Shown: positions 22,905 through 36,212, numbered from the stretch's first letter. The stretch is DNA of 64,000 nt from Hydra vulgaris (GCF_038396675.1 NC_088921.1:42104001-42168000); one strand, 5' to 3'. Made by a program: numbers and translations. Notes: generated by a model not told the origin, from the sequence alone.

Positions 22905-25334
22905 CTGCCTGACCAGACTCGGTTATCCGTAGGCGAAATTTTGCCTATGAGTCATTTTAAATACAAATCCAATGTTGAAATTAAATGATTTTTATAAGAT
23001 AGGCAGAATCTTGGTTATTTTTGTAAGGTCAGTTTATCCTGCTACTGGTAATATGTAACCCAGTACAATCTGCTCCATGTCCTGCTGCCTTGCAGGATAA
23101 ACCTTTTTAGGCAAAGGCTAGGAGATGCCAACTCTGACTTAAAACACCCCCTGCCTTGGGGCTCTTGGTTGAGTAAAGGCTAAAGATGGTGTTTCAATAA
23201 AAATACTCATCTTGGTATTTTGAGGCCTCCTAGGCAAAGACTTAAGAGTTAAACAGATTCCATCTGTTAACCAGCCTTGCACCACTTCTATATCTATTAG
23301 GCTGGCGCAGATGTATTTTTAATACATTGTTTCCAGTTTAGGATGTTGAATGCTGGATCTTCTTGACTCAATGCATGGGTTTTGCTTGTGTCTCTATTTT
23401 TATGGCTAGGCAACTTATTCTATTATCTCCTAATGAGGGAACAGCTCTAAAACTTAGTTTTATGGTTCTGAGGCCAGCTGGTAATCAGGTTTCCTGAACT
23501 CTGGGGTTGCTCTCAGAGAGGCTGATTCCATCAACAGCTGAAAAATATCAAAGTATTAACAGTGCCATGTTTCGCATAGATGGTGTCCCTGTTTGTACTT
23601 TTGGTGTGCATTGCCAAAGCCACATTTGGAGCCCTTTGTTACTTTGCTTAGGGTTTATTAATAGTAATGAGGCAATTGCTTGGGCTATTAAACAGTGTAC
23701 TGAGTACTATCTATGCTTTGAGTCAAGTTCTTAAACTTAAAAAACAAATTTAAAAATGAATAAAGTACCAAAAACTATAAAACACAAAAAACCACCGTCA
23801 TCACCAAGTTCTCTAAACCTATCATTCATGCTCATCACACTGAATGGCTTGGCTCTAATGTCAGTGACTCTGCAGGCATTAAAGCCCACAACTTTTGCCT
23901 TTCTCAATCCCTAACTCAAATAGTCAACTTTCCAACTTGCTTTCCAGACAACCCGAATCATTTACCTTCTCTACTCAACTTATGCCTTGTTTCTGATCCT
24001 AGTCAGTGTTCAGTTTCTCCACATTCACCCTTAGGAGCTTCTGATCACAGTTTGATCTCTCTAAAACTATTACCTCATTCTTCTTCATCATCTGAATCCC
24101 CCTATCATCGTACCACTTACAACTACCTTAAAGCTGACTGGGACTCTTTCTGTGATTTTCTCCGTGATGGCCCTTGGGTAAAAATCTTTCGTCTTCCTGC
24201 TGACAAATGTGCTTCTTACATAACTTCGTGGATTCACGTAGGCATCGAATCTTTTATCCCTTCTTGACGATTCCAGGTCTAGCCTCACTCTTCTCCAAAG
24301 TTATCCTCACATTGTGCTGCTGCAATTGCCAATTGAAACTGTTACTTCCATATCTATCAGCAAAACAATTCTCAAGGTTCAATTTTTGGCCCTATACTCT
24401 TTTTAGTTTACATTAACGATCTTCCTGATGTTCTCACATCTAAGGTGGCATTGTTTGCTGATGATACTACTATTTATTCTTGTCATGATAAGTAGCCAAC
24501 ACTCTCTGATTTGAGCTTGAAGAGGATCTCACTTCTGCTACAGTATGGGGCTCACAGTGGTTGGTGAACTTTAATTCAGATAAAAGTTTTCAGCTCCTAT
24601 TGTTATCGCAATAATTTAGATCTTCCTATATTTATGAACGATAATGTACTCAATGAGTCATCTACCCTACATCTTCTTGGATTAACTCTTACTTCCGATC
24701 TTTCTTGGAAACCATATATCAAATCTGTTGCAAAATTAGCATCTGCTAAGGTTGCATCTCTTTATCGAGCTCGACACTTTCTTACTCTGGACTCTATTCT
24801 TTATCTCTTTAAATCTCAAACCCGCCCTTGTATGGAATATTGTTGCCATATCTGGGGCAGATCTTCTAATGATGCCCTTTCTCTTTTAGACAAAAAACAC
24901 ATTGTAAACATAGCTGGACCTGCTCTTACAGCCAACCTCCAACCATTATCACATCGTTATGTTGCATCGTCATTATGTTGCTTCTCTTTCTCTTTTCTAC
25001 AGGTTCTCTAATGGGCACTGCTCTAAAGAGCTAGCGTCCCTTGTGCCATCTACTAAAATTCATTCTTATGTTACTCGTCATTCAAATAAGTCTCATCCTT
25101 TTTCTGTGACTGTTCTTATGTGCTCCAAAAACTCTTATACCTCTAGTTTTTTTCTTCAAACATCAGTTCTTTGGAATTCGCTTTCTTTATCTTGCTTTCC
25201 TGATTCTTATAATTTGCAATCTTTTAAGTCGTCTGTCAATTGTTATCTTGCTCTACAATCTTCATCTTTTCTCTTCCAGTAACTTCCGACTCTAATTAGT
25301 GGTTGCTTGCAGCCTTCTTGGAAGCAAAGATCTT

Positions 25335-25336
<2 letters not shown>
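22905..25336 (+). pseudogene. LINE copy with internal deletion of the RT core
   Basis: 5' untranslated-like sequence (22905-23390) is followed by a short open frame (23397-23734; IDGVPVCTFGVHCQSHIWSP), the end of the endonuclease region (SPLGASDHSLISLKLLPHS, near 24035-24080) and an abrupt jump near 24373. The jump goes to the RT C-terminal half (FADDTTIYS, about 24455; thumb region to 25260). About 1 kb present in the 58000-61065 copy is missing here. The 3' end GCAGCCTTCTTGGAAGCAAAG runs into a (TA)n tract. Confidence 0.8.

Positions 25337-25337
<1 letters not shown>

Positions 25338-25403
<66 letters not shown>
25338..25403. repeat. (TA)n microsatellite at a LINE 3' end
   Basis: About 33 uninterrupted TA units directly follow the LINE 3' end. 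They may be the LINE tail or a pre-existing target. Confidence 0.95.
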
Positions 25404-25405
<2 letters not shown>

Positions 25406-26820
25406 CTATCTTGGTTAGGCTTGATGTTCTTGATCCTTGTGAATAGTTCTAAAAATTTAAAATTTGCAAAACAGATATATAGCAACATTTCTATAGAATT
25501 TTTCAATAATTCTCTGTTTTTTAGCAATTCTATAAACTATGAAGAAATTTTGCAAATTAAAAATAGGGGTTATGTTCTTAATAACTTTCTTCAGATCAAA
25601 ATCACTATGATAAAGATTTTCAAGTTAGTCTGCAAATATGAAAACTAAATTAATAATCATTAAATAATCACTGGATTACAACGGAGTTACATATAATACT
25701 ATGAATTACAATACACAGGATTACAACAGAAGTAATAAATCCATTTGTAAAATATGACCTTAGTATCAATCTTAATTAAAAATATTTATGAAAATGTAGT
25801 AAATTAAAAAATAGAAATTTTTTTATATAAATAACATCTAAATTACTTTTTCATGACTAACTTTGAAAAGTAATTTATATTTACAAGTAGCTTTTTTATC
25901 ATAATTATTTTTAATTGTAAAAATAAATTACTTTTATGAGTAAAAGTTAAGCATTTTTAAAATTAACTTTATGTAATAAAGTTTTAGATGTAATAGATGT
26001 AATTTTTTTAAAAATGATGTTACTTTTAAATGTAAATATATTTAATATTTTACATTTCAAAGTCATATTTTTACATTGAAATAAATGTAATTTAATCTGA
26101 GCCCATAAATGGATTTTGTGTAAATTAAAAATGTAAATTTTTTTTAGTAGGCATGTATTTTTTATGATAAATTAAACATTTTAAACTATTTTTCCATGTC
26201 TTTCTAAAAATCTTTAATTTAAGTCTTAAAAATTAAAATTCTATAATTTTTAAGACTTTTTTTTTAATACTTTGAATTATGAGTTTAACTAAAAGCTTCC
26301 CATTGCAATGGAATGATTTAATTGCTTTATTTTTTTTGTTTTTATTATTACAAAGAATTGTTTAATTTTTTTTTAAAACTTGACTAATGAAATGATCATC
26401 TTAAACTTGAAATTTAAAAATTACTATTTTAAAAAGATTATTATTAAAAAATTTTTTTTTTTTGTGACTTTTTCAAAAAAATGTTTATGCAATTTAAGAA
26501 TATTATATTTTTTCATTTCAATAATTTAGTTTTACTTTTTGAACAAATAACAGTTTCAATAAAATTTGTTCATTTATTCAATTATTAGAAGTAATTTGTA
26601 AAAGCGTTTTATGTAACTTTAATAAAAGGTTTCAAAAATAAATTTTGAAGTAATTTATTTCAACCGCAATTAAAAATGTAACAAAAAGTTAATTTCGCCT
26701 CAAGTTTGGGTTTTTTGAGTTTTATTTTAAAGCTTATATATTTTCTTTTTAGTGAGGAATTGTTATCTTTTTGAGTTTTTTAAATTTTTTTTATAGTTTT
26801 CAGACTTAAAAAAAAGACTT
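25404..26820. other. AT-rich intronic sequence, nothing recognised
   Basis: The stretch is about 80% A/T with homopolymer runs. No gene, terminal repeat or long repeat is seen. Confidence 0.5.
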
Positions 26821-26826
26821 AAAAGC

Positions 26827-26853
26827 GCTAAGCTAAACTGTTTAGCTTAGCGT
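26827..26853. repeat. Perfect 13-bp hairpin CGCTAAGCTAAAC/GTTTAGCTTAGCG
   Basis: The arms are perfect and separated by one base. A second small hairpin (TTCAGC/GCTGAA) follows within 25 bases. It lies beside the Tc1 relic and may belong to its end. Confidence 0.8.
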
Positions 26854-26929
26854 TTCTTTTTTCAGCGCATTGCTGAAATGTTTAAATTATCAAAACATGT
26901 AAACAGTCGTGATCAAGTTGTCAACAAAA

Positions 26930-27660
26930 AAAATCATTTGTGTGGTCAGTAATAGGGTTCGATCACACGTCATTCCTGTCTAAATCTGATAGTACCCCAA
27001 AACATCACATTTCCTCCTCCATGCTTACACTACCTCGCAAACAACTCAATTTATAAGTTTCTCCTTTTTTTTTTGCCATACTTTCTGGACTCCATCTAAT
27101 GAGACAAGATTGTATTTTGACTCATCTGACCCCCAAAATTTTTTACAATATATCAACATTTTTTCGTACTTCTTTTCAAACTCTAATCGACATTTCATTT
27201 GTTTTAAAGTTAAAAATGTTTTTTTTCAAACTACTCTATAACCTTGTTCTCTAATATGATTTCTGATTGTTTGAGGAGTCACTATGATGTTGAGGAGTCA
27301 CTATGATGTTGTGGAGTCACTATGATGTTGAGGAGTCACTATGATGTTGTAGAGTCGGTATGATGTTGTGGAGTCGCTATGATGTTGTGGAGTCGCTATG
27401 ATGTTGTGGTTTTCTTAAACTTTTAAAGCTTAGCTAACAAAACAAATTTTTCTTTATATTAATGATGACATTGTGATTAATTGGTGGTCTTGTTGTTGTC
27501 CTCTGCCAGGCACAATAGCGATGGTTCCAATCAGATCATGCTTCTTAACAATTGAGGACACTGTGTTAAAAAGAATTCCTGTTTCTTTTTGGATTTGGCA
27601 GTTGGATTTTCCTTGATTTTTTAAATCGACAATGAGTCTTTGTTAATGGAAAGACAAATG
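26930..27660 (-). pseudogene. Tc1-like transposase pseudogene with internal minisatellite
   Basis: Minus-strand text begins with helix-turn-helix-like sequence (TVSSIVKKHDLIGTIA, PGRGQ near 27500-27560). It continues after the repeat with SDESKYN-like and MAKKKEKLINWVVCEVV text, ending near the GGGN(x)MVWG-equivalent box (EEEMWCFGVL). This is the order of Tc1-family transposases. Frame changes and stops are many. Confidence 0.6.
27273..27409. repeat. 19-bp minisatellite, seven copies
   Basis: The unit GAGGAGTCACTATGATGTT is repeated seven times with few changes. It lies within the Tc1-like pseudogene. A 19-bp unit shifts the frame at each addition. Confidence 0.9.
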
Positions 27661-27901
27661 TTGTTTTCAAAACATCATTTTACTGAAAAACTATATATTA
27701 TTTCATTTCTAGAACAAAAGTGTATTAAAAAAATTATTATTTCCAATTTTATTTGCTAGTTTGATTGTTCATTTTGCTTGATTTATGTTAAAAAAATTAC
27801 CTATTTTGTTAGTGTACAATTTTTTTTTTGCAGTCAATTCTATGCATCATTGTGTAAAATTCAATAGGTTTGAAAAACAATTAATTCACCAACACACAAA
27901 T

Positions 27902-28634
27902 GGGTCATTCCATGCCAAGTGGTGCAAATTTTAATGAGGTCCCTCATGGACCATCTCAGATTTTATTGAAATTTTGTGATTTTGTACATATATATGTTAA
28001 AAGCATGTTTTGAAAATTTTAGATCAATATCTAATATGGTTCTTGAGAAAACGCTATTTAAGTAGTGGGCTATTTTGCATAAAATTTCACTCTACAAGAA
28101 AAAAGGGTTTTTTCATCATTTTTAACAGCCAATAACTTTTGAACAAGTTAGTTTTATACTTCAATTATTATAAGATAGCAAGTGTGCTGTGGATACTTTG
28201 AAAAAAGAAAAAAATATTATTTCTGGCATCTTAACTTTTTCCATAATGGCGGGCTAAAGTTGATTTTTTTGTTTTAAGAATAAGTTTTTTTGTGATTTTA
28301 AAGACCTTAATCTTAAAAACTAGTTACAAAGTTAATACAAATCAAAATGCCTGCTGATCTACATGTGGTGGATAAACATTTTTAAAAAAATCAGTTGATT
28401 AAAGAGCTGCATTCAAAAGTTATAGGTCTCCAAAATGAGTCAGATCGAGATTTTCGTAAAATTGATCTGTGATGCAAAGCATCTGTTACCTAAGATGGCA
28501 CTTTTTTTTTTTTATAAAATTTTTTATACGCATCAATTAAAGACTGTTAATTAATAAAAACCAAAAAAATTAATGGGCGCTTATTTATAACCCCCAAAAG
28601 GTAGTCTCTAAAAGTCAGGTAAATTTTCCATAAA
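27902..28634 (+). repeat. Left terminal inverted repeat of the Sola-like element
   Basis: About 733 bases, nearly identical in inverted orientation to 31587-32309. The high similarity of the arms suggests recent activity or gene conversion between arms. Confidence 0.9.
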
Positions 28635-28870
28635 ATTCTGAAATTGACATAATAAATAAATGCATTGAATTATATAATGTTATTTATTATGAAATATCAA
28701 TTAAAAAATATCAATGCTTAAAGTCTTTTAATCCCTTTAGATAAAGAACTTTTAAATCCCAATAGATAAAGTCCCCTCCCCTCTGTCCCCTCCCCTCTTT
28801 ATAATACAATAATTTTTTTAATGAAAAACAAACAAAATGTTTTTAAGAAAATAAACAAAAATAATAAAAT

Positions 28871-31460
28871 TTACAAAAAGTTAAATTTCTCAAATAATAA
28901 AATAATCTCATTGATTTCTTTTAAGTCAATACTATAAAATCTTCCAATGTTTGACTGGACTTTAAGAGATCGCACTTTGCATAAAATATGCATTAGAGGT
29001 ATCCAACAAAGATCATCTCTGCATGGCCACGTAAACTTGTTACATAAAGACTTTTTCATGAATTTCATATTAAGATCTTGATGCTCTTCTGAAATACTAA
29101 GAATATTTCCTAAATACCATTGAGCATCGTAAACGCAGGCCACATATTCTCCTGGTGAGTAACTGGAAATTTTATTAATATAAATTCTGCAAGTAGAAAA
29201 ATCCACATTAGTGCAAATAATATCAAATGAGACTCTTCTTATTTTTATTGAGGTAAGTGACATTGGGATAAAACTGTGGTGGTTTCGTGTCCCAGGTATT
29301 GTCGAACAAGAACGATATCTCTCTTCCAAATTGAAGTTTGTAGTATGTGTTTCTATTGAAACTTTGTCAACAAAAAAAAAGATATTCCTTTGACGTGTTG
29401 AACACACCAGCTGTACATTTTGCTTGGTGTGTCAATAGGATCGTTTAGTGATTGTAGACTGACTCATGCAACAAGACGTTTCACTGTTCCACCAACACCA
29501 TCACAAGGGCTTTTACCGTGCGATGTTGCAAAAAAGTGCCACTCTGCAGTCATGTCAAAATCGTGTTTATGGTAGCATAAGTTGATAAGATTTTTGTAAT
29601 TTTTATATTGTGATGCAGCTCCATCACTAAAATAGATAATGTGTTCAAATGTTTGTAATTGTTTAAGTTTATCAATAACATTACCGATAAAGCAATGAAC
29701 AGCATCTGTTCCATGTTTCAGATGATCTGATATAACACAATAACTTTGACTATCAAGTTTTCCATCTTTTATAAAATACGCAACAAAGGGGTGCACAGTT
29801 GCTTGGCTGTTATTCCAGTGAAAACCTTGCACTGCATCCTGTATTAGAAAACTATAGTTTTCTGCAAAGTCAAGAAGAACCAAAGCTTGATTTTCTTTTA
29901 AATTAGTTTTCAAATGTTGGTAGTAGGTGGCTTGACTTTTTAATATAAAATGATGCACTCGTAAACTATCTAACTGTTCATAAACCATTTCAATAAATTC
30001 ATCTAAAGGTAGAGTTGCTGGTACTAAAGTACATTGGTAATTTGATTTTTGCCATTGATAAAAGTTAACTTCACTAATTTCTTTTTCTAAGTGTCAATGT
30101 AGTCTAACAAAACCTTTTTAGCAGGACATTTATCGCAGCTATGCAGCATACAATCTCTATTTTCAATGCTACAAACCATTAATTTTAATAAGATTTTGTA
30201 ATCAGAAATTCCAGGAATTTTCTGTACAAGGAGCTTTACATTTTGATGGTACTGGCAAACACAAACTGCATGCAGACCAGAAGCACCACCCACAGGAATG
30301 CACCACTTGGGCCTTAGCTCACAAAATTTTGAAAATCCAACTTTAAGATAATTATATTTCTTTTTAAACTCAATATGTAGCTCTTTCATATTGACTAGTA
30401 GAAGGCGCTTTTGGATATGTTGCTTTTTACTATCTACTTTAACTGAAACAAACTCTTTTTTTCCTGGACAAACCCTTGAATATTCATCGCATTCGTAGAA
30501 ATGAACAACCTCTGTAATTACATCTTCGCTTAGTTTTCTACCCGATTTTGGAGAAGGTTTTGATAGTATTCCACTTTTTTTACTTAATTTTCTGGCTTGT
30601 ACTACAGATCTTTTTGAAGTAAAAAAAAACTTCTGAGTTTTCTCTATTGACCAACTGTCTGGAGTGAGTGTAAGAAGTGTGATTTTTTCAGAATTTGACA
30701 ATGTTTTTTCAAATTTTGACTTAATTTGAGTCATAATATTGTCTAAATCTGTGTTTGTTTTTTTCAAACATTTTTTTGAGGGTGATTCAATTCCACAAAG
30801 TGCAGCTATTTCTAAACCTAGCACATTGGCAACAGCCTTTTGTGTATGAGCTCTTACGCTATCAATTTTACGCTTTCCATATGCAACTCTTTTTTTGAAA
30901 CAAGTTTTAGAGGTGAGCATCCAAAACTTGCAATACTTGAATTAAGATCTTCTTTTAATGTATGGTTGTCAACATAAATTTCTTTTTCTTGGAGTTCATT
31001 TTCTTTTGTATTATGTTTGCAATTCAGAACTTTTCTGCAACTAGTGCAAATTTTTTGACCAGGTATTAAACCAAAATCTTTGGCATATGAAAGACTGATA
31101 ACTCTAAGAGAATCTAAAAAATAACGGAAATAATTATTAAATATTTTTTTTTTTATTTATTTAGTGTTATTAAGGTATTTTTATTAAATTAAGATATTAA
31201 ATATTGAAACTTACTTTTCACATTTTTTGCGTGCTTGTTCAACGGATTACAACAATACCTGCGATGTTCATTCTCATACCTCAACAAGTAAACTTTCTCG
31301 TGATAGCTACAAATAAAATCTATGGGATTTATTTTGCTTCTCAAAGAAATAAGCTCTTGGTTTAGTTTAGACAGTTCTTGGTAGCGTTTACTTTTATTAG
31401 ATAGATAGCACTGTTCATTTAATGCTTAACCAATACAGCAAGTAGAAAGCTCAGGCATAT
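28871..31460 (-). pseudogene. Transposase of the Sola-like element, one intron, several lesions
   Basis: Exon A (about 31460-31215) carries a His/Cys region (ICSYHEKVYLL, RYCCNPLNKH) and ends at a GTAAGT donor. Exon B starts near 31104 (ICTSCRKVLNCK) and runs to 28871. Main blocks: SVVQARKLSKKSGILSKPSP, IIYFSDGAASQYKNYKN, HFFATSHGKSPCDGVGGTVK, and a C-terminal SYSPGEYVACVYDAQWYLGN module reminiscent of Tudor/BAH-like folds. Lesions: frameshift near 30900 (A-run), frameshift near 30090, TGA near 29466, frameshift in a T9 run near 29380. Catalytic residues cannot be named with certainty. Confidence 0.7.
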
Positions 31461-31586
31461 TACTTATTATTAATTAGTTCTAAAATACAACAATTTATTT
31501 GGTTTTATTAGTACTTTTTAGATTGACATACTAGTAATATAGAATTAAATGAAACAATAACTAAACTTTTAAAAAGTAATAATTTT

Positions 31587-32309
31587 TTATGGAAAATTTA
31601 CCTGACTTTTAGAGACTACCTTTTGGGGGTTATAAATAAGCGCCCATTAATTTTTTTGGTTTTTATTAATTAACAGTCTTTAATTGATGCGTATAAAAAA
31701 TTTTATAAAAAAAAAAAAGTGCCATCTTAGGTAACAGATGCTTTGCATCACAGATCAATTTTACGAAAATCTCGATCTGACTCATTTTGGAGACCTATAA
31801 CTTTTGAATGCAGCTCTTTAATCAACTGATTTTTTTAAAAATGTTTATCCACCACATGTAGATCAGCAGGCATTTTGATTTGTATTAACTTTGTAACTAG
31901 TTTTTAAGATTAAGGTCTTTAAAATCACAAAAAAACTTATTCTTAAAACAAAAAAATCAACTTTAGCCCGCCATTATGGAAAAAGTTAAGATGCCAGAAA
32001 TAATATTTTTTTCTTTTTTCAAAGTATCCACAGCACACTTGCTATCTTATAATAATTGAAGTATAAAACTAACTTGTTCAAAAGTTATTGGCTGTTAAAA
32101 ATGATGAAAAAACCCTTTTTTCTTGTAGAGTGAAATTTTATGCAAAATAGCCCACTACTTAAATAGCGTTTTCTCAAGAACCATATTAGATATTGATCTA
32201 AAATTTTCAAAACATGCTTTTAACATATATATGTACAAAATCACAAAATTTCAATAAAATCTGAGATGGTCCATAAGGGACCTTTGCACCACTTGGCATG
32301 GAATGACCC
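31587..32309 (-). repeat. Right terminal inverted repeat of the Sola-like element
   Basis: Inverted copy of 27902-28634, ending GGCATGGAATGACCC at the AAAT target duplication. Confidence 0.9.
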
Positions 32310-32564
32310 AAATAGGTTCTTAAAACAATGCTTGATAAGATATCTAAAAAAAATTTCAAGTATTTTAACAGGCAACTCATTTTATGGTGCAATCTTTAAA
32401 ATTATGATTTTTTGTTATCTGTATCGATTAATTTTTTGTGTACCGTATATAACAAGTTACTAGTAAATAACTTCTTTAACATTCTTTCTTTTTTTTTTCT
32501 TCCTATTATTAGGTTACAATTTGTTTCTCTAGTTTTTCTACATAAAAAGTTAATTTAATTTTAG

Positions 32565-32880
32565 AACTCATCCAATCATTGGATTTATTTGTCCAACAAA
32601 AAACAAAAGATCTTTGGGATTCAACATTTTCAAAAATGATTTCAAATGTTCAAAATTCAGAAGAGCATTACAAATTAATTCAAGATTGGGTAAAAGTTTT
32701 TTTAAAAGTAAATGAAACAAATGAATGCGACGATTTGCAGTCATCGTGGGCTAGCGTTTATCATTCTTTAATTCATTCTCCAGCTTTAGAACAGCTTTTG
32801 CAGTTAGAGCATAACTTTGCTCTAGCAATTAAAGAGTTGAATAAACAAAAAGATTGTCAAATTGAAGATTTAAATGAAAG
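32565..32880 (+). CDS. FERRY3: C12orf4/FERRY3 homolog, exon 2 (residues 68-173)
   Basis: An acceptor TTTAATTTTAG precedes 32565 and a GTGAAC donor follows 32880. Phase 1 in and phase 2 out match exons 1 and 3. The text WASVYHSLIHSPALEQLL and LEHNFALAIKELN corresponds to the strongly conserved (V)YHDLIHSP...LEHN block of the family, after which a coiled-coil-like helix begins. The exon is free of stops although flanked by a 4.4-kb transposon and a LINE. Confidence 0.85.
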
Positions 32881-33674
32881 GTGAACTTATAATAAAACTC
32901 CCAAACGAGTTTTTTTATTAACATATTTGATGTCTAGTTTCTTGTTTCATGTACTAATGAAATTATTATTTTCTGTATTTTTTTTTTTTTTTGAGGACAT
33001 TTTAAATGTACTAATTACAAATTTGTCACAAATGCTTTTTGTTATCAAATTTTAGTTATTATAAAGTTATTATAATTTTTATTATCATTAGATATTATTA
33101 TTTTTTTTATTATTTGTTTTTATTACTTATTACAAGTTAAGCACTGTACTACCAGGGATACCATGGATACCGTGGAAATACAACTCAAAACTTTCTCGCT
33201 TATGACTCATCTACCACAATACCACTACAGCACCAATATCTTTATAAAAAAATATTTTTATAAGTAAAGCAAAGCTGAGTATTGCAAAAATTAAGAAACA
33301 AACAAGAAACATTTTACTCTGTTGTTAGGGTACATAGAAGATATTAAAAAAAAACTGTTTATAAAACTTGAAACACTTTTCTAAGAAACTGAAAACTATA
33401 TAGACTTTGACTTTATACACTAAAAGTATGTAGGAATATATAATGGTTGTAATAGTAATTGTTTTAAATAGTTTTACAAAAAGTAACAAACAAATAAATA
33501 ATATTTATTTGTCTGTTTTTATAATACTCAATAAATGCTGTTTTTATAATACTCAATACATGCTATCCTTTGATTAGATTTACATATTTGTATAGAAAGT
33601 TTTACTTCTTTAATTGCTATTATTATTTTTATATTTATTTTTTGTTTATATGCATTTTTAAAAAATAAAACTTG
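32881..33674. other. Intron 2, AT-rich part
   Basis: AT-rich, with one small direct duplication (TGCTGTTTTTATAATACTCA type, 33516-33560). Nothing else is recognised. Confidence 0.5.
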
Positions 33675-35065
33675 CTCTCTACAAGGCTTACAACAACCAC
33701 TAAGTTGGAAGTTAGTAAAAGTTTGAAGTTAACAGAAATAAAAATAGTTCAAGAGCATGAAAGCAGTTGGCAGAAGACAAAAAACTGCATATTTTATGAG
33801 TCAGGAAAACATGAAGATGGAAGAGAATTCCATAGTATTCATTATTGAAGAAATTTAAATAAAAGTGGTAAATAAAAAGATGAACGGTAAATTGAGAAGA
33901 CCTAAAGTAGAGGAATATTGAGAAGATAAATTGAGAAGTAGAGGAATATTGCAATAATTATTAACAATAAACAACTAAGATTTTTTTTTTAATTTACTGG
34001 AAGCCACTGGAAGCCCCAAATTCTCACAGAAAAAAGATAAACATTAAGATCTGCGGTCTATTCTAAACAATCAAAAAGTGGTTAATTTTTGTCGAGGCTG
34101 GAGTATATAGTTCATCAGCAAATAGAATCACTTTTTTTCAAGGCTGAAGTAGTTCATCAGCAAATAGAATAACTTTTTGTCAAGGCTGGAGTAGTTCATC
34201 AGCAAATAGACTTTAGAGACAATATTATCAGGAAGATTAATAATATAGATGAAGAATAACATCAGACCAAGAATGGAGTCTTGTGATATTCCAGAAGTTG
34301 CTGGAAATAAATAAGAATGCTGTCTATCAAGGACAACTTTAATACTACAGTTAGAAAGAAATGATTAAATAATTTAAAAACTTTTCCAGATACAACATAT
34401 AAAGTCCAGAAATATTTTTAAAGAATAGATTAAAGGATTTGATAGTAATGATGGCTTTTTTTGTTTTATATTTTTAGATATTTTTTTCATGTTTTTAATT
34501 AATAAAGAATCTAACTTAATAAATAAAATAAAACACTAAGCAATAAGCTATGCAATTGCTATATTTCTGGTAATCAACCCAAAGTTGTAACTAATTTCTT
34601 TTTATGTGACCTTGACAACACACACTAAAAGCACTAACATGGATACATTCCATTATGCAACATGGTACTGTTAATACAATATTACTTTACAACTTTTGAT
34701 GGAATCAGCCTTTAAAAGTGCTACCATAGAGTTATAAAAGAGTTTTATAGCCACTATCATAGTGGCAAACAAAAACCCATGAGTAGAATCAAGAAGATCT
34801 AATGTTCAATCATCCTAGGCAGAAAGCAATGTAATGCTGAGGTTCAGCTACCCCAATCTATTAGATGAAGAAGGGACGCGAGGTTGGTCAAAAGAAATTT
34901 TTTTGCTTACTCTTTAAAATCTTTGCCTTGGTAAAATTCTACAAAACAGTAGCCAAGTGTAGTTTATATCTGTTGATGGTGAGTATTTTATTAGGACACC
35001 ATCTAGCCTTTTCTTATTCAAGAGCCCCAAGGCAGGTTTCAAATCAGTTTCTTATATTTAAAATT
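33675..35065 (-). pseudogene. LINE copy in intron 2, internally deleted
   Basis: The 3' end (AAGGCTTACAACAACCACT) is at 33680 and 5' sequence (CCTGCCTTGGGGCTCTTG on the minus strand) at about 35030. RT text around 34250-34420 (for example LPDNIV near the FADD region) and ORF1-like text around 34650-34800 survive. The middle is missing. Same family as 58000-61065. Confidence 0.65.
34087..34210. repeat. ~42-bp tandem repeat, three copies, inside the LINE
   Basis: Three imperfect copies of a unit containing CAAGGCTGGAGTAGTTCATC and AGCAAATAGAAT. It is an expansion of the region next to the RT catalytic box. Confidence 0.8.
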
Positions 35066-35094
35066 TTATTTCACAAAAGATTGTTTTAATATAG

Positions 35095-35194
35095 GCATGT
35101 TGCTGAAATGGAACAAATGATCTCAAATGTTGGTAACACTCGAAATGATAGTGACGTAAATGATTTAGCTGCTAAACAGTTAGATGAATCACAG
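35095..35194 (+). CDS. FERRY3: C12orf4/FERRY3 homolog, exon 3 (residues 173-206)
   Basis: The acceptor TTTTAATATAG precedes 35095 and a CAG/GTTGTT donor follows 35194. The first base completes the Arg codon split from exon 2. The text HVAEMEQMISNVGNTRNDSD then VNDLAAKQLDESQ matches the family's helical segment (E-M-E-x-V, DVNxLAAxH-like). It ends in phase 0, as exon 4 needs. Intron 3 is 17.1 kb. Confidence 0.85.
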
Positions 35195-35422
35195 GTTGTT
35201 AAATTTTTAGTTAAGTTTAAAACATTTAATTTTTTATTATTATTTTTCTTTTCTATTTTTTTTTTTAATGTTATTTTTTTAAATTTGAATTTTTTATTTT
35301 TCATGGTTTGTTTAGTTTTTCATTCTTTACTTTTTTCCATGGTTTGTTTAGTTTTTCATGGTTTTGATTGCTTTTACATCTTTGTTACTCATAGTTTTTT
35401 ATGATTTATAATTACTAAGGTT

Positions 35423-35872
<450 letters not shown>

Positions 35873-35954
35873 GATCTATAGTTTGTTGGCTTTGGGAAGA
35901 GCGGAAGGAAAAAAGTGATTCTTACGCCAACACATACGTCACTTTTAATTACTT

Positions 35955-35998
35955 TTGACTTTCGTCCAACATTTTCGTGTTGGACGAAAGTCAAAACC
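35955..35998. repeat. Perfect 18-bp hairpin TTTTGACTTTCGTCCAAC
   Basis: Arms TTTTGACTTTCGTCCAAC and GTTGGACGAAAGTCAAAA flank an 8-base loop, between two (TA)n blocks. Possibly the terminus of a small foldback element. Confidence 0.85.
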
Positions 35999-36212
35999 AT
36001 TAATTTAATTACAAATTAATTGTTATATAAAAAAACCACAAAAACGCAAATTTAATTGACCAGAATGTTTTTAAAACATTCTGAATGTTTTTAACAATAT
36101 AAACAATATTTTTATTTTTTATTTTTTTTAATAAAATGTTTTTATTTTTATTTTTTTTAATAAAATGTTTTTATTTTAATTTTTTTTTACTGTAAATCAT
36201 GCGCGGAGTGTT

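Larger units (their letters stand above)
27902..32309. mobile_element. Sola-like DNA transposon, 4408 bp, 0.73-kb TIRs, 4-bp TSD AAAT
   Basis: The ends start GGGTCATTCCATGCCAAGTGG and are inverted copies over about 730 bases. AAAT flanks both ends (27898-27901, 32310-32313). A minus-strand transposase gene with one intron fills the middle. A 4-bp duplication and a large novel-type transposase fit the Sola superfamily, which is known from Hydra. That name is an inference; the element boundaries are directly visible. Its right end lies 255 bases from FERRY3 exon 2. Confidence 0.85.

Noticed and set aside
24088..24288. 66-residue frame, identical to one at 60022-60222
   Set aside because: Antisense shadow of the LINE endonuclease region; identity reflects the recent LINE copies.
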